Part shown: piece by piece, positions 35,734-45,327 of the stretch | Layout of the letters: each line of letters starts with the position of its first letter | Position numbering within the stretch: the first letter of the stretch is position 1 | Assembly (NCBI RefSeq): GCF_004745425.1 | Contig: NZ_PGGK01000009.1 | Span: 33,342-97,341, forward strand | Reading direction: 5' to 3' | DNA: 64,000 nucleotides | From: Methanolobus halotolerans | GTDB lineage: Archaea > Halobacteriota > Methanosarcinia > Methanosarcinales > Methanosarcinaceae | The notes under the pieces: model-generated | The model's database searches: none | What the model saw: the letters and a program-made list of their open reading frames with translations, nothing else | Told to the model about the DNA's origin: nothing | Translations under genes and position numbers: made by a program

Positions 35734-37683
35734 TCATACCAGTCCCCTGAATATTATCCTGGATATCACTGTCGAGATAGTGAAGACAATGGCAGAGAGG
35801 GGAAGGACCTTTCCCAGATCATACATGAGCTGGGCCTTGTCGCCTCCGTATTCGATGGTACCTGCGAAACGAGTGAGTATGGCAGTGATCAATATAAGAT
35901 ATGTGCCGATAGAAAGCATGAACAGGTCAGAGGGGATGGATTGTTCGAGATTTGTGGGAGATATTTGGGCGGCACCGGGTATCAGGTCCGCAGGAAGACG
36001 TGAGATGCTGTTTGAGATGTTCTGAAGTATCTTTGCGATAACTTCTGAAAGAGCCATTGTCACCCCTGCGATAAGCGGTGCGAATATGGCTGCTGTGGAC
36101 CGCATAGTAGACGTCATATCATAAAGGGATTGTTTTATATTCATTTCCACGTCCTGGAGTTCCTTTAAGTGGTCCGCAAGTTTGACAATGGCAACACCTG
36201 CAGCTTCGTGACTCTTGTTTGCGCTCTCAACAAAGAGCATCATTGTGGTCCGAATCCGGTCGGAGTAGATATCCTTGAAAGCGCCGATCTCTTCATCAAA
36301 TATTGCAGTCAGTATGTCTGCTCTGACACTTATCAGGTTGAGGGGGATCCTTTCGAACGCAGTCGCGATCTCTGAACCCTGCATCGTGCTGGCAGCATGC
36401 ATGAAAGCTTCCTCTGTCGCTCTTCCTTCGGATATCCTTCTTCCAAGGACAAAAAGTGCATCTGAGAACTCCATTTCCATTTTTTTGATATCGTCCCGTA
36501 TCTTCTTGTAAGGCATAAAGCTCATGTTCAGGTAGAACGAGATTCCAGATACAAATCCCAGGATAACAAGCAAGCCCGGTGGGATGATCCCTTCCAGTGT
36601 TGCTGTGCTTATGACATTGCCCGGATTGCCAAGAAGCATCCATCCATATCCCGAAAAGGCTATACAGATGCCGATACAAACAGAGGTTAATGCAGCAAGT
36701 TCCTTTTTCCTGCTGATGTTCTTAAGTTCGGGGTGGCTGTCGGGTATGCTCTGCGGAACAAAGGTGGCAGGCCTTTGCATCAGAATATATTCTGCATAAC
36801 CGAATGTCAACAGCGGAAGTATTATGTTGTAAAGTGCCACCAGCGTCCCTATGCCAAACCGAATACCTACAACAGTTATTGCCGGCATCAGGGCAACAAG
36901 TGAGAGCGGGATAAGTATGAAGATCGAATAGAGAACATAAGTAGGGTTCTTCAGTTTTGAGGCAAAAGTCTCCATGAGCCTTTTAGTGCTCTCCAGGACG
37001 ATGTCGAGTGCTCTGTTAAGGGTAATGATCCTCTGGGCCTCATCCGGCTCACTGGTGGAACTTTTTACAAGGTGAAGTGACCTTTTGAAATATTCGCTGT
37101 TCTTACCCCATATGTTTGAGAACTCTATCATGGCATCTTCAATGCCTTTGTATTCTCTTACATGCAGGTTCCATAACATCTTTCTGAGGTCTTTTGCAAG
37201 GGGCCTGGCGGAGTGCTCGGCTGCGAAACGGATGGCAACTTCCATATTCGGGACGATCTTCATTGACATGACTATATAACTGAGTATTTCGGGCATATCA
37301 CCAAGAGAGCTGACCTTCATCCACCTTGCATATATCTTTATATATTCGCTCAGGTATGCAAGTGCAATTACAGGAATCAACAAACTCAGGATAATGGTTA
37401 TTCTGATAGTTGTCGATTCGAAAGTGATGAGCCTGAATATTATAAAATCAACAGCAAGGATAAGCATTAACATCGAACCAGCTACAAAGTATGCAAAGAA
37501 GGCTGTTTCATGCGGTTCGAGGTCAAATCCCGCATATACCATAGCGTTGCGATATTCTTCGCTTACAGCTTTTTCTGACTTACTTCTGAAATGCACGATG
37601 TCCCGTATCAGCCAGCTGAAATTGCTGAAAGTGAACTTGCAGCCATGATAGTACCAGTTCTCACCATTGCTCAGAATGACCAC
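35734..37683 (-). CDS. Type II/IV secretion system F-type membrane protein (ArlJ/TadC-like)
   Basis: Platform membrane protein of a type IV pilus-like or secretion machine. Roughly 649 residues show two copies of the T2SSF module, each an amphipathic helical cytoplasmic domain (around MPEILSYIVMSMKIVPNMEVA and MEFSDALFVLGRRISEGRA) followed by membrane segments; in total about nine hydrophobic segments. The open frame reaches 37818, overlapping the ATPase gene by 157 bases. I place the start at GTG 37683, with GGAGG 12 bases upstream; ATG 37719 is an alternative. It is cotranscribed with the ATPase at 37661-40204. No pilin-like gene or prepilin peptidase is near. Confidence 0.85.
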   Translation of the reverse strand: MVILSNGENWYYHGCKFTFSNFSWLIRDIVHFRSKSEKAVSEEYRNAMVYAGFDLEPHETAFFAYFVAGSMLMLILAVDFIIFRLITFESTTIRITIILSLLIPVIALAYLSEYIKIYARWMKVSSLGDMPEILSYIVMSMKIVPNMEVAIRFAAEHSARPLAKDLRKMLWNLHVREYKGIEDAMIEFSNIWGKNSEYFKRSLHLVKSSTSEPDEAQRIITLNRALDIVLESTKRLMETFASKLKNPTYVLYSIFILIPLSLVALMPAITVVGIRFGIGTLVALYNIILPLLTFGYAEYILMQRPATFVPQSIPDSHPELKNISRKKELAALTSVCIGICIAFSGYGWMLLGNPGNVISTATLEGIIPPGLLVILGFVSGISFYLNMSFMPYKKIRDDIKKMEMEFSDALFVLGRRISEGRATEEAFMHAASTMQGSEIATAFERIPLNLISVRADILTAIFDEEIGAFKDIYSDRIRTTMMLFVESANKSHEAAGVAIVKLADHLKELQDVEMNIKQSLYDMTSTMRSTAAIFAPLIAGVTMALSEVIAKILQNISNSISRLPADLIPGAAQISPTNLEQSIPSDLFMLSIGTYLILITAILTRFAGTIEYGGDKAQLMYDLGKVLPLSAIVFTISTVISRIIFRGLV

Positions 37684-40204
37684 CTGCAGGTATTTCCTCC
37701 ATCCTGGGGTTAATGACATCCTGTTCAGGATCGGTTCTGAAAAAAGAAGACTTCCCGGAAGCAAAATTTGCGAACCAATCCAGCCATTTGCTGTATACTC
37801 TTTGCAGATCGGTCCCATCCTCGCAGTATCTTTCCTCGCCCATCAGCAACCAGAACATGTTGTTGGCTGTGCTCACAGCTGAAGCTTTGACAAAGAACGG
37901 GTCTGTCCTCCCGTACTCTGCCATAAGCCCTTTTATCCTTGCTCTCAGACGTATGTGGCCCAATGCCTGGTCGATGGTAATGTCCCATCTGCCGGCAATT
38001 TTTGCTATCAGGGCAGACTGACCTCTGTCCAGTATATCTTCCGGCAGTAATGAATCTACAGATGGATCATATCTGAAGAGGTCGGAAAATACTGTATCAA
38101 TCTCTTCTTCATCCCATTTCCTGTTCACTTCGGATATCTGGATCACTCTGCGTTTTGTGGACATACTTCCTGATATGCGGGTATTGCTGCAGACGATGAC
38201 TGCATCCGTTGCCTTGAAAGAGGCCGGTGGGACTCCGAGAGTATGAACTATTCTCTCGTAGACCGCCCCGGTGGATGATCCGTGTATGGTTCCGATGACA
38301 GAATTGCCGGCAGCACCAACTTGCATGGCTTCGTAAAGTACTCCCACCTCAGGCCCCCTGACCTCTCCCATTACAAGGGAAGAGCTACCCAGTCTCAGGG
38401 AGGCGCGCAGAGCTGTGGAAGGTTCTATCTCGATGCCGTATTTAAGGATAGCTGATTGTGAGTTGAGTCCCTGCACTTTCCATCCAAGGTCCTGGAGGTC
38501 CTCGATGGGTATCTCTGGTGTGTCTTCAATTGTAAGGATCCTGTATTTCTGAGGGATCTCAAGTAGCATGGCGCTTAAAAGCGATGTCTTGCCAGCCCCC
38601 ACACCACCTGCAACAAGTACGGATGCCTGAGCATCCATCATAAAACTCAACAGCCCGGCGGAAAGGGAGGATATGGAACCGGTGTTGATAAGCCGAGGCA
38701 GGGTCCAGGGGTCTTTTGCATGTTTTCGAAAAGCATAGGCAATTCCCTTTGCACTGAGCGGGTCCCCTATAACCGATACGCGTACATCATATTCTTTCAA
38801 AAACATTTCAAGAACCGGTGTGGCTTCTCCGAAGGGACGCCCACTTATTGATCTCAGCCTTGAGACCATGGAATCCATATCCTCCTGCGACAGGTAAATG
38901 TTGCTTATACACTCTTCTCCATCGATGACCACATGGACAGGATTGCGGTCCGCAGGGGCGTTAACATAAACATCAGTTACTCTTTCGTCTGACAGTAGGT
39001 CCTCGAGAATACCCAGGCCGGTTGTGTACTTGACCAGGATGTCTGAATAAAGCTTTGCCCCGGATGGCTCAAGGTTCATTCTGTTCATCCTGGCTTCCTC
39101 TGCTAGCAAACGCTTTGCAAGTAACCTGAAATAGTTCCTTGAATTAGAAGGGTCTGCAAAGTAAAGGTCCTTTGGACGGTGGCGGATCATCTTCTTCCGA
39201 ACGCCTTCCAGTAGCTTGAGCTCTCCGGCTTCCAGGAAGTATTCTACCGGATTGATGATATACATCTTCTCAGGGCGATCTGTTAACTGGTAGATGGAAA
39301 CCGGGAGTGACCTTTCATCTTTGTGACTTATATCATAACATTCAAGGAAAAGTGTGTTCTCAGGAGGTTCGGTATATATTCTTGAAGTAGAGAAAGGTGG
39401 TCTTACATAAGATCGCAGGTACCTTTCATATTCAGGATTCTCCGGAAATCTGACGATGTTCAATGCCTTCTGGATATCAACTGTGTGATTGCTCATTTCC
39501 TCCAGGGTGTCTATAAATCTCAGGAGACATGGGTCACATTCTGTGAATTCGCCATAAAGCTTATTTTTCAGCCCGAATTGTTCTGTACACCAGTCCATGA
39601 TCATACAGGCTTTCAGAGGGTCATGTCCCGAGGTTTCGATGGCTGTTTCCAGTAGTTTCCTGCGGCAGGATTCACATTTTTTGCTACTTGAAGCGTGCGG
39701 ACATTTCTTATTAACAAGTTCCGATGTGGAATATGCGCTTAACCTTTCCTGCAACTGTGACAAGGTGTAAATAGCATTAAGATCCATGCCCTCATAGTCT
39801 CTCTCATATAATCTCGAGAATACCAGCCTGTCTACTGCCGGCTCTTTTTGAAGTATCCTGAAGATCCTTCTCCTGCAATCGGGACTCTCAAAGCTGGAAT
39901 CAAGGGCACATTCGCTGCAGTTCAGTATTATTGTCCTGTAGTTCTTAGAGAATCTCAACCTGTAGGGACAATATGTCTCAGTTCTCTCTTTCCGGCTGTT
40001 GGGAAGGAATATCCGGGAACTGATACTTTCTATAATTCTTCCTGATATTATAGTCCTGACTATCCGGAATGCTAAAGGTGTCCTTGATGCAAGTAACGAC
40101 ATTATGTCATCGCAGGATAAAGAGTATGTATCTCTTTCTTTTTGTAAGGGCTCTGATTCAGATCCTTCAGGTGTCACAGTTTTATCTCCGACTGAAGCTT
40201 TCAT
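37661..40204 (-). CDS. Type II/IV secretion system ATPase (GspE/TadA/ArlI-like) with Cys-rich N-terminus
   Basis: Hexameric motor ATPase of the PilT/VirB11 superfamily that would drive the F-type membrane protein encoded next. The 847 residues are long for the family. Residues 1-400 contain an unusual set of cysteines: Cys79, 96, 99, 110, then Cys168, 177, 180 and more near 200-226, grouped as if to bind metal or an Fe-S cluster. The C-terminal motor holds Walker A GGVGAGKTSLL near 537, an Asp box around TIEDTPEI and Walker B VMGEVRGPE near 611, and the His box GTIHGSSTGAVYER. Start is ATG 40204. It heads a two-gene operon. Confidence 0.9.
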   Translation of the reverse strand: MKASVGDKTVTPEGSESEPLQKERDTYSLSCDDIMSLLASRTPLAFRIVRTIISGRIIESISSRIFLPNSRKERTETYCPYRLRFSKNYRTIILNCSECALDSSFESPDCRRRIFRILQKEPAVDRLVFSRLYERDYEGMDLNAIYTLSQLQERLSAYSTSELVNKKCPHASSSKKCESCRRKLLETAIETSGHDPLKACMIMDWCTEQFGLKNKLYGEFTECDPCLLRFIDTLEEMSNHTVDIQKALNIVRFPENPEYERYLRSYVRPPFSTSRIYTEPPENTLFLECYDISHKDERSLPVSIYQLTDRPEKMYIINPVEYFLEAGELKLLEGVRKKMIRHRPKDLYFADPSNSRNYFRLLAKRLLAEEARMNRMNLEPSGAKLYSDILVKYTTGLGILEDLLSDERVTDVYVNAPADRNPVHVVIDGEECISNIYLSQEDMDSMVSRLRSISGRPFGEATPVLEMFLKEYDVRVSVIGDPLSAKGIAYAFRKHAKDPWTLPRLINTGSISSLSAGLLSFMMDAQASVLVAGGVGAGKTSLLSAMLLEIPQKYRILTIEDTPEIPIEDLQDLGWKVQGLNSQSAILKYGIEIEPSTALRASLRLGSSSLVMGEVRGPEVGVLYEAMQVGAAGNSVIGTIHGSSTGAVYERIVHTLGVPPASFKATDAVIVCSNTRISGSMSTKRRVIQISEVNRKWDEEEIDTVFSDLFRYDPSVDSLLPEDILDRGQSALIAKIAGRWDITIDQALGHIRLRARIKGLMAEYGRTDPFFVKASAVSTANNMFWLLMGEERYCEDGTDLQRVYSKWLDWFANFASGKSSFFRTDPEQDVINPRMEEIPAGGHSEQW

Positions 40205-40394
40205 AAATAAATTTGATAAAGTATTAAAAGTTTACTAAATTTGTTTGTAGATTATTTTATTCACTATGTTATTATTCAGGAAGTCATTAGCTTTTTTCAG
40301 GAACTCTTAATATAATCCCTGATTTAATACTTTCACAAAGCTTCCGTCATAATATAATATCAGAAAGACATTTTGAGAATGGCTGGAGTAAATA

Positions 40395-41597
40395 ATGGGA
40401 ATCTACACGGTCTCACAATTGAACGATTATGTCAAACACTTGCTGAAAAGTGACCCGATGCTTAATCAGATATGGGTGAGGGGTGAAATATCCAACCTTA
40501 CTAAACATGGTTCCGGGCACTATTACTTCACTCTGAAAGATAAAGGCAGCCAGATAAGTTGTGTTAGTTTCAGGTCCACTAACAGGTCATTTAAATTCGA
40601 CCCGGAATCAACAATGCGAGTACTCATATTCGGTTCCCTGGACGTATATACGGTGCGCGGGCAGTATCAGCTTCGTGTTCTGGATATGCGTCCGGACGGC
40701 ATAGGTGAATTGTATAAAGCATATGAGCAACTCCGGACAAGGTTGCAGGACGAAGGGCTGTTCGAGGTATCTCATAAAAGGCCTGTTCCCCGATATCCGC
40801 TTAAAATCGGGGTTGCTACTTCTCCCACAGGGGCTGCTGTACATGATATATTGAATGTGCTTAAACGCAGGTATCCTGTGGATGTGTTGCTGTCACCGAC
40901 CATTGTACAGGGTGAAATATCCTCTGCAAGCATCGTGTGTTCTATTGAGAAACTCAACCGGGCGGATGTGGATGTCATTATTCTTGGCAGAGGTGGAGGC
41001 TCACTTGAGGATTTGTGGTCATTCAATGAGGAATCGGTTGCAAGAGCTATATATGGGTCATCTGTCCCCATAATTTCCGCAGTGGGTCATGAAACCGATT
41101 ATACGATTGCTGATTTTACAGCTGACCTCCGGGCACCCACTCCTTCGGTTGCAGCAGAACTGGCGGTGCCTGACAGTGCTGACCTTGAGAGGCATATCCT
41201 GTCGCTTTCAAGTCGTATGGAACGGGCCGCAATGCGAAATATTTCGGACTACTCGGAAAGGCTTCATCATTTATGTAGCAGGATTGGGCCGGAAAAGCTG
41301 AATGATTTCCTCAGGCAGAATCTGCAGAGGGTGGATGAGCTGAGTCTCAGGATGGAACGCCTCTCCGGAAGGACCATAGAATCAAAAAGGTCCTTACTTG
41401 GTAATCTTTCAGGCAGGTTGAATGCCGTAAGTCCTCTTAAGACACTGGAGAGGGGATACGGTATCGCAGTCAGGACCGATGACCGTGAAATCATTCGAAG
41501 CACAGGAGATGTGTCCGAAGGTGATGATCTAGGTGTGCTAGTGAGTGACGGCATGATACTGTGCAGTGTTAAAGGAACTTCTGATGAGCATGTTTAA
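40395..41597 (+). CDS. xseA: Exodeoxyribonuclease VII, large subunit
   Basis: Catalytic subunit of the single-strand DNA exonuclease ExoVII. The 400 residues start with an OB fold (YTVSQLNDYVKHLL, then WVRGEISNLTKHGSGHYYFTLKD) and continue into the catalytic domain with the conserved GGGSLEDLWSFNEE near 198 and SAVGHETDYTIADFTADLRAPTPSVAAE near 228, then a coiled-coil part. The length is somewhat shorter than the about 450 residues of E. coli. GGAG lies 7 bases before the ATG. It is typical of bacteria and patchy in archaea, which suggests old transfer. xseB follows. Confidence 0.94.
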   Translation: MGIYTVSQLNDYVKHLLKSDPMLNQIWVRGEISNLTKHGSGHYYFTLKDKGSQISCVSFRSTNRSFKFDPESTMRVLIFGSLDVYTVRGQYQLRVLDMRPDGIGELYKAYEQLRTRLQDEGLFEVSHKRPVPRYPLKIGVATSPTGAAVHDILNVLKRRYPVDVLLSPTIVQGEISSASIVCSIEKLNRADVDVIILGRGGGSLEDLWSFNEESVARAIYGSSVPIISAVGHETDYTIADFTADLRAPTPSVAAELAVPDSADLERHILSLSSRMERAAMRNISDYSERLHHLCSRIGPEKLNDFLRQNLQRVDELSLRMERLSGRTIESKRSLLGNLSGRLNAVSPLKTLERGYGIAVRTDDREIIRSTGDVSEGDDLGVLVSDGMILCSVKGTSDEHV

Positions 41598-41623
41598 GAT
41601 ATCGGAAATCAACGGAGGAATGA

Positions 41624-41908
41624 ATGAAAAAACCGGAGGATGCCGGGGAAGACCTGGAAAATAAAAACGGGTCTGAAGGGATCAATGAGGATATGAGCTT
41701 TGAGGAATCGCTGGAGCAACTGGAATCCCTTGTAGACAAGCTCGAAAGAGGTCAATTGCTCCTGGATGAGAGTATTGATGTCTTCGAGAAGGGTATGAGA
41801 CTTGCACGTATCTGCAATCAAAAACTTTCAAAGGCTGAAAGGAAGATAGAAGTCCTCATTGAAGAGAATGGCAAGCTCAAAACCGATACTTTCATCGAGG
41901 ATCGATAA
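41624..41908 (+). CDS. xseB: Exodeoxyribonuclease VII, small subunit
   Basis: Small helical subunit that binds in several copies to the coiled-coil of XseA. In 94 residues the family core is MSFEESLEQLESLVDKLERGQLLLDESI then FEKGMRLARICNQKLSKAE, the expected helical hairpin. The first 20 residues (KKPEDAGEDLENK) are a charged extension. It lies 26 bases after xseA with a clear CGGAGGAATG ribosome site. Confidence 0.92.
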   Translation: MKKPEDAGEDLENKNGSEGINEDMSFEESLEQLESLVDKLERGQLLLDESIDVFEKGMRLARICNQKLSKAERKIEVLIEENGKLKTDTFIEDR

Positions 41909-41925
41909 AGAACGAGTACGGGTTA

Positions 41926-42990
41926 TCATTCACTGTCCTCAAAATATCTTCTGGCAAGCAGGACTGTACTGCTACCTGTCAGCACTACAAGGAAGATCGC
42001 TATTACAAGTCCTTCCTGGCTGAAATCCTGCCATGAATGGACCGAGGCCCACATACCACTTCTGGTCACAAAGGTTGCAAATATGACGAGTACGAACGAA
42101 AGCACCGCAAGCAGAGGTGCAAGGAATCCATATTCTCCGTAGGAAGCACGTGTCCTTGTATGCAGAAATGCGGTGGATGTGATCCACGGTATCAGGGACG
42201 AGGTTTCCACAGGGTCCCATGTCCAGTACCATGCGCCCCAACCCAGTACTTCATATGCCCAGAACCCCCCCAGTCCGATACCCAGCGTGAGAAATAGCCA
42301 TGCTATGCGCATCCAGTCCTTTGCTATATCTGTCCATCTGTCATCCTTTGTTAAAAGGTTGGCAATGGCTGCGGCAAAGGGTATCGTGAACGCGGCATAT
42401 CCAAGGAAGAGTACAGGCGGATGTACTGCCATCCATGGATTGCGGAGCAGGGGATTCATACCCTGGCCGTAGGGGACATCATAGGGTACAACAAAAGGAT
42501 TCCAGTTAGTTAACTCCACGCCGACACCTGATACTACATGATATACAGCAAAAGGATTCTTCAATACCAGAAGCAACAGCAGTACTGATGTTATGGCAAG
42601 TGATGCTATTCTGGTGAGGTCCATGAGTCTGGTATCTGCAAGTTGTTTTGCAGGCCCTGTATGCCGAACCAGAAGCGTCATCATCAATACTGCCCAGGCC
42701 CAGAGCAGCAGTGAACCTTCCTGTCCTGCCCAGAGTGCTGATACCTTGTAGTACCATGAGAGGTCCGTGCTTGAGTGGCTGAAAACGTAGTCGTAGGATG
42801 CATTGACCGCCAGTAGCTGGAAAACGAGTAAAAGCATCGAAAGTGTGGCTGCTGCAGCACATGCAGCTTCCATCCATCGGGAAAGCTTGCCGAATTTTTG
42901 CTTACCGGTCAGGACCTTTCTAAGGGAATATGCTGTGGCTCCAATGCATGTAATAAATGCAAGCCAGATAAGGATCATGCCAATGTTCAT
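41926..42990 (-). CDS. ccmF1: CcmF N-terminal half: heme lyase with WWD domain (cytochrome c maturation)
   Basis: Membrane protein for attaching heme to apocytochrome c outside the membrane. This 354-residue protein matches only the N-terminal part of bacterial CcmF (about 650 residues). About ten hydrophobic segments are present, with the WWD heme-handling motif GWGAWYWTWDPVETSSLIPW near 271, conserved His in NPWMAVHPPVLFLGY near 190, and VTRSGMWASVHSW near 310. The C-terminal half is a separate gene (42987-43946) that overlaps it by four bases and comes first in transcription. Expected substrates are multiheme cytochromes of methanogens such as MmcA; none lies here. Confidence 0.9.
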   Translation of the reverse strand: MNIGMILIWLAFITCIGATAYSLRKVLTGKQKFGKLSRWMEAACAAAATLSMLLLVFQLLAVNASYDYVFSHSSTDLSWYYKVSALWAGQEGSLLLWAWAVLMMTLLVRHTGPAKQLADTRLMDLTRIASLAITSVLLLLLVLKNPFAVYHVVSGVGVELTNWNPFVVPYDVPYGQGMNPLLRNPWMAVHPPVLFLGYAAFTIPFAAAIANLLTKDDRWTDIAKDWMRIAWLFLTLGIGLGGFWAYEVLGWGAWYWTWDPVETSSLIPWITSTAFLHTRTRASYGEYGFLAPLLAVLSFVLVIFATFVTRSGMWASVHSWQDFSQEGLVIAIFLVVLTGSSTVLLARRYFEDSE

Positions 42991-43946
42991 TTCCGGATCC
43001 CCTTCGATCTTGTCTTTTTATTCATCCCTGGATCATTCCTGTCTTTCCGGCGGTCGCTTATCAAAAGTGCGATGATACCGATGACCATGAGATACAGGCC
43101 GCCCCAGAGGAAATTGATGAAGGGTACAGTTCTCATATAGATGTCTATTTTACCTTCCTGAAGGTCTACAACTCTCGGGGCAATGAACAGTTCTTCAGTA
43201 AGTCCTCTGTGAATATATGTCGTGGTGTAACTCTGGCCCCATTTGAAGTCTGTGATATATTCCATCTGTCCTTCCCGGAAGTATTCGCCTTTTTTATAGA
43301 TGCCAAAATCTATCAGGGTAACATATGATGATCCGGGATGCTGCTGATATGCCTCTCCCCTGTAGAATGAATCCATTTCATTTATCCTTAGAACATAATC
43401 CTGTCCTTGGAAATGGACTATTTCGCCCTGGGAGGCCACACCTGTGCCTTCAACTTTCATGTTTGCACTCAATACGATCCCAAGTAGAATGAAAAGTATC
43501 CCCAGATGTATCAGGTGTGCACTGATGCCCCTGATCTTCCTGCCGACAGAATCTCTGCCAAGGGATATTCCTATCTTATAGATAGTTGCCATGAGAGCAA
43601 CTGTAATGATCGGGACCGAAACATCGATAGGAAGATTTCCGAAAGGGGATATGATGGCAAAGAAAACAGACAGTAAAACATAACCGCCTACCACGACCAA
43701 TGTATTCTTCTGGCCCATATAACCCACAAGAAGACAGGTGCTCAGGATAAGTACCAGTGCTGCGGTCGGTAAAGCCGTCCTGCTGTTAAAATGCTCAGGT
43801 CCAAGGCTTATCTCGACACCTGTTGTGAGCTTTGCGATAAGGGGTGTTATCATGCCCATCATGATTATTGTTGCCATTAACAGGAAAACAACAACGGTGG
43901 CGAGCATTGTATTTTTTGATGTTAGAACAGGTTTTTTGCCTTTCAT
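42987..43946 (-). CDS. ccmF2: CcmF C-terminal half (cytochrome c maturation)
   Basis: A 319-residue membrane protein that corresponds to the C-terminal region of bacterial CcmF: several TM segments, RKIRGISAHLIHLGILFILLGIVLS near 140 with the heme-related His, then an external domain with EIVHFQGQDYVLRINEMDS and a last TM segment near 290 ending in a basic tail. It is transcribed before the N-terminal half, reversing the order in one-piece CcmF. Overlap is four bases (ATGA). Function follows from the pairing; split CcmF is known in archaea and some bacteria. Confidence 0.85.
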   Translation of the reverse strand: MKGKKPVLTSKNTMLATVVVFLLMATIIMMGMITPLIAKLTTGVEISLGPEHFNSRTALPTAALVLILSTCLLVGYMGQKNTLVVVGGYVLLSVFFAIISPFGNLPIDVSVPIITVALMATIYKIGISLGRDSVGRKIRGISAHLIHLGILFILLGIVLSANMKVEGTGVASQGEIVHFQGQDYVLRINEMDSFYRGEAYQQHPGSSYVTLIDFGIYKKGEYFREGQMEYITDFKWGQSYTTTYIHRGLTEELFIAPRVVDLQEGKIDIYMRTVPFINFLWGGLYLMVIGIIALLISDRRKDRNDPGMNKKTRSKGIRK

Positions 43947-44076
43947 CTTTTTCCAGCCAATGTCTACAACATATATATAGTTTAGAGTATGCGGATATGA
44001 GCTTGCAACAATTTATATAGTTGCTACGTTCTTCATGCAGAGCATTGGATTATTATTTAAAATGAGTTCTGATAAT

Positions 44077-44634
44077 ATGATCGAGATAGTTCTTACTGCT
44101 GTGTGGCTGATGCTTCCTGCCTATATCCCAAATTCTACAGCCGCTGTTTTTGGCGGGGGAAAACCCATCGATGGAGGTCGAAAACTTGCAGACGGGCGGC
44201 GCATCTTCGGTGATGGGAAAACCTACAGGGGACTTCTGGCAGGTACTATATGCGGAATGCTGCTGGGTTTGCTTCAGACTTACTACCTGACAGTTAACGG
44301 TACTGTTCTAGGAATGGAACTGCCTTCTTTCGGTAAAGTCCCCGGTGCCCTGATAGTTATCTTCACACTCGCATTCGGTTCTCTTTTCGGTGACATGTTC
44401 ATGAGTTTTTTCAAGCGCAGACTGGGGCTGAAAAGGGGTGCTCCTTTGCCTGTTATCGATCAGCTTGATTTTGTGTTTGGGGCATGGTTGTTTACCTATA
44501 TGGCATCCCCGGTGTGGTTTACTGAGAATTTCACTTATTGGATAGTCCTTACGGTGCTGATAGTTACTCCATTGTTGCATTTTGTTACGAATCTGGTCGG
44601 CTACTTCATAGGGGTTAAAAAGGAGCCCTGGTGA
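44077..44634 (+). CDS. carS: CDP-archaeol synthase
   Basis: Integral membrane enzyme that activates unsaturated archaetidic acid with CTP during archaeal lipid synthesis. The 185 residues contain LMLPAYIPNSTAAVFGGGKPIDGGR near 10 and DGRRIFGDGKTYRGLLAG, the conserved CarS signature, with five hydrophobic segments and a cytoplasmic loop FGDMFMSFFKRRLGLKRG. I chose ATG 44077 because it places Trp at position 10 as in the family; ATG codons at 44035 and 44062 are in frame, but a TATA box (TTTATATA near 44012) suggests transcription begins about 44040, which excludes the first. Confidence 0.9.
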   Translation: MIEIVLTAVWLMLPAYIPNSTAAVFGGGKPIDGGRKLADGRRIFGDGKTYRGLLAGTICGMLLGLLQTYYLTVNGTVLGMELPSFGKVPGALIVIFTLAFGSLFGDMFMSFFKRRLGLKRGAPLPVIDQLDFVFGAWLFTYMASPVWFTENFTYWIVLTVLIVTPLLHFVTNLVGYFIGVKKEPW

Positions 44635-44778
44635 TTGTAAAGTGGTAACTGGCAAATCCATGGGAATCAATAGTGAGACTTATATTCAGGCCCGTACTTA
44701 TTTGCTGGAACTTACTTATTTGTTAGAACATGGAGATTGAGAACTTAGAATCTGAGCTTATTCGGAGTTGTGTCCATC

Positions 44779-45327
44779 ATGCAGGAATCCTTTAATGTTA
44801 AACAATCACTGATCGATGCCCTGAAAGAATGTGGGGCAATCAGATTCGGGGATTTTACCCTTTCCTCCGGAAAGAAGAGCAGTTATTATGTAGATATCAA
44901 AAAAGCAAGTACCGACCCGGTAACCCTAAAAAAGATTGCAAGGGAAGCCAGTACTGTTATCCGTGGTATGCATGTAGATTCCGTGGGAGGAGTTGTGCTT
45001 GGCAGTGTTCCGCTGGCAACCGCAGTGTCGCTTGAATCGGGATTGCCTCTGGTACTGATTCGTAAATCTGACAAAAGTTACGGGACAGGAGGGCGTTTTG
45101 TCGGTGATGTCCGGCAAGGTTCGAAGATCGTGCTGCTTGAGGATGTAACCACAAGTGGAGGTTCTGTCAGGGATGCCATTGAAGCCATACGCTCCGAGGG
45201 CGCCATTGTCGAAGCAGTGCTAACGGTCGTGGACCGCGAATCAGGTGCATCGGAGAATCTGGCTTCCCTGGGTGTAAAATTGGTTCCTCTTGTCAGGGCA
45301 AGTCAACTTGTAGCTTCCTCTGAATAG
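44779..45327 (+). CDS. pyrE: Orotate phosphoribosyltransferase
   Basis: Joins orotate to PRPP to give OMP, the fifth step of pyrimidine synthesis. The PRPP-binding motif is IVLLEDVTTSGGSVRDAIEA near 115; the substrate loop region includes GDFTLSSGKKSSYYVDIKKAS near 25. The 182-residue length is normal for the archaeal enzyme. The ATG at 44779 has CGGAG 11 bases upstream; the GTG at 44770 is too close to that site. A single-gene unit. Confidence 0.95.
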   Translation: MQESFNVKQSLIDALKECGAIRFGDFTLSSGKKSSYYVDIKKASTDPVTLKKIAREASTVIRGMHVDSVGGVVLGSVPLATAVSLESGLPLVLIRKSDKSYGTGGRFVGDVRQGSKIVLLEDVTTSGGSVRDAIEAIRSEGAIVEAVLTVVDRESGASENLASLGVKLVPLVRASQLVASSE

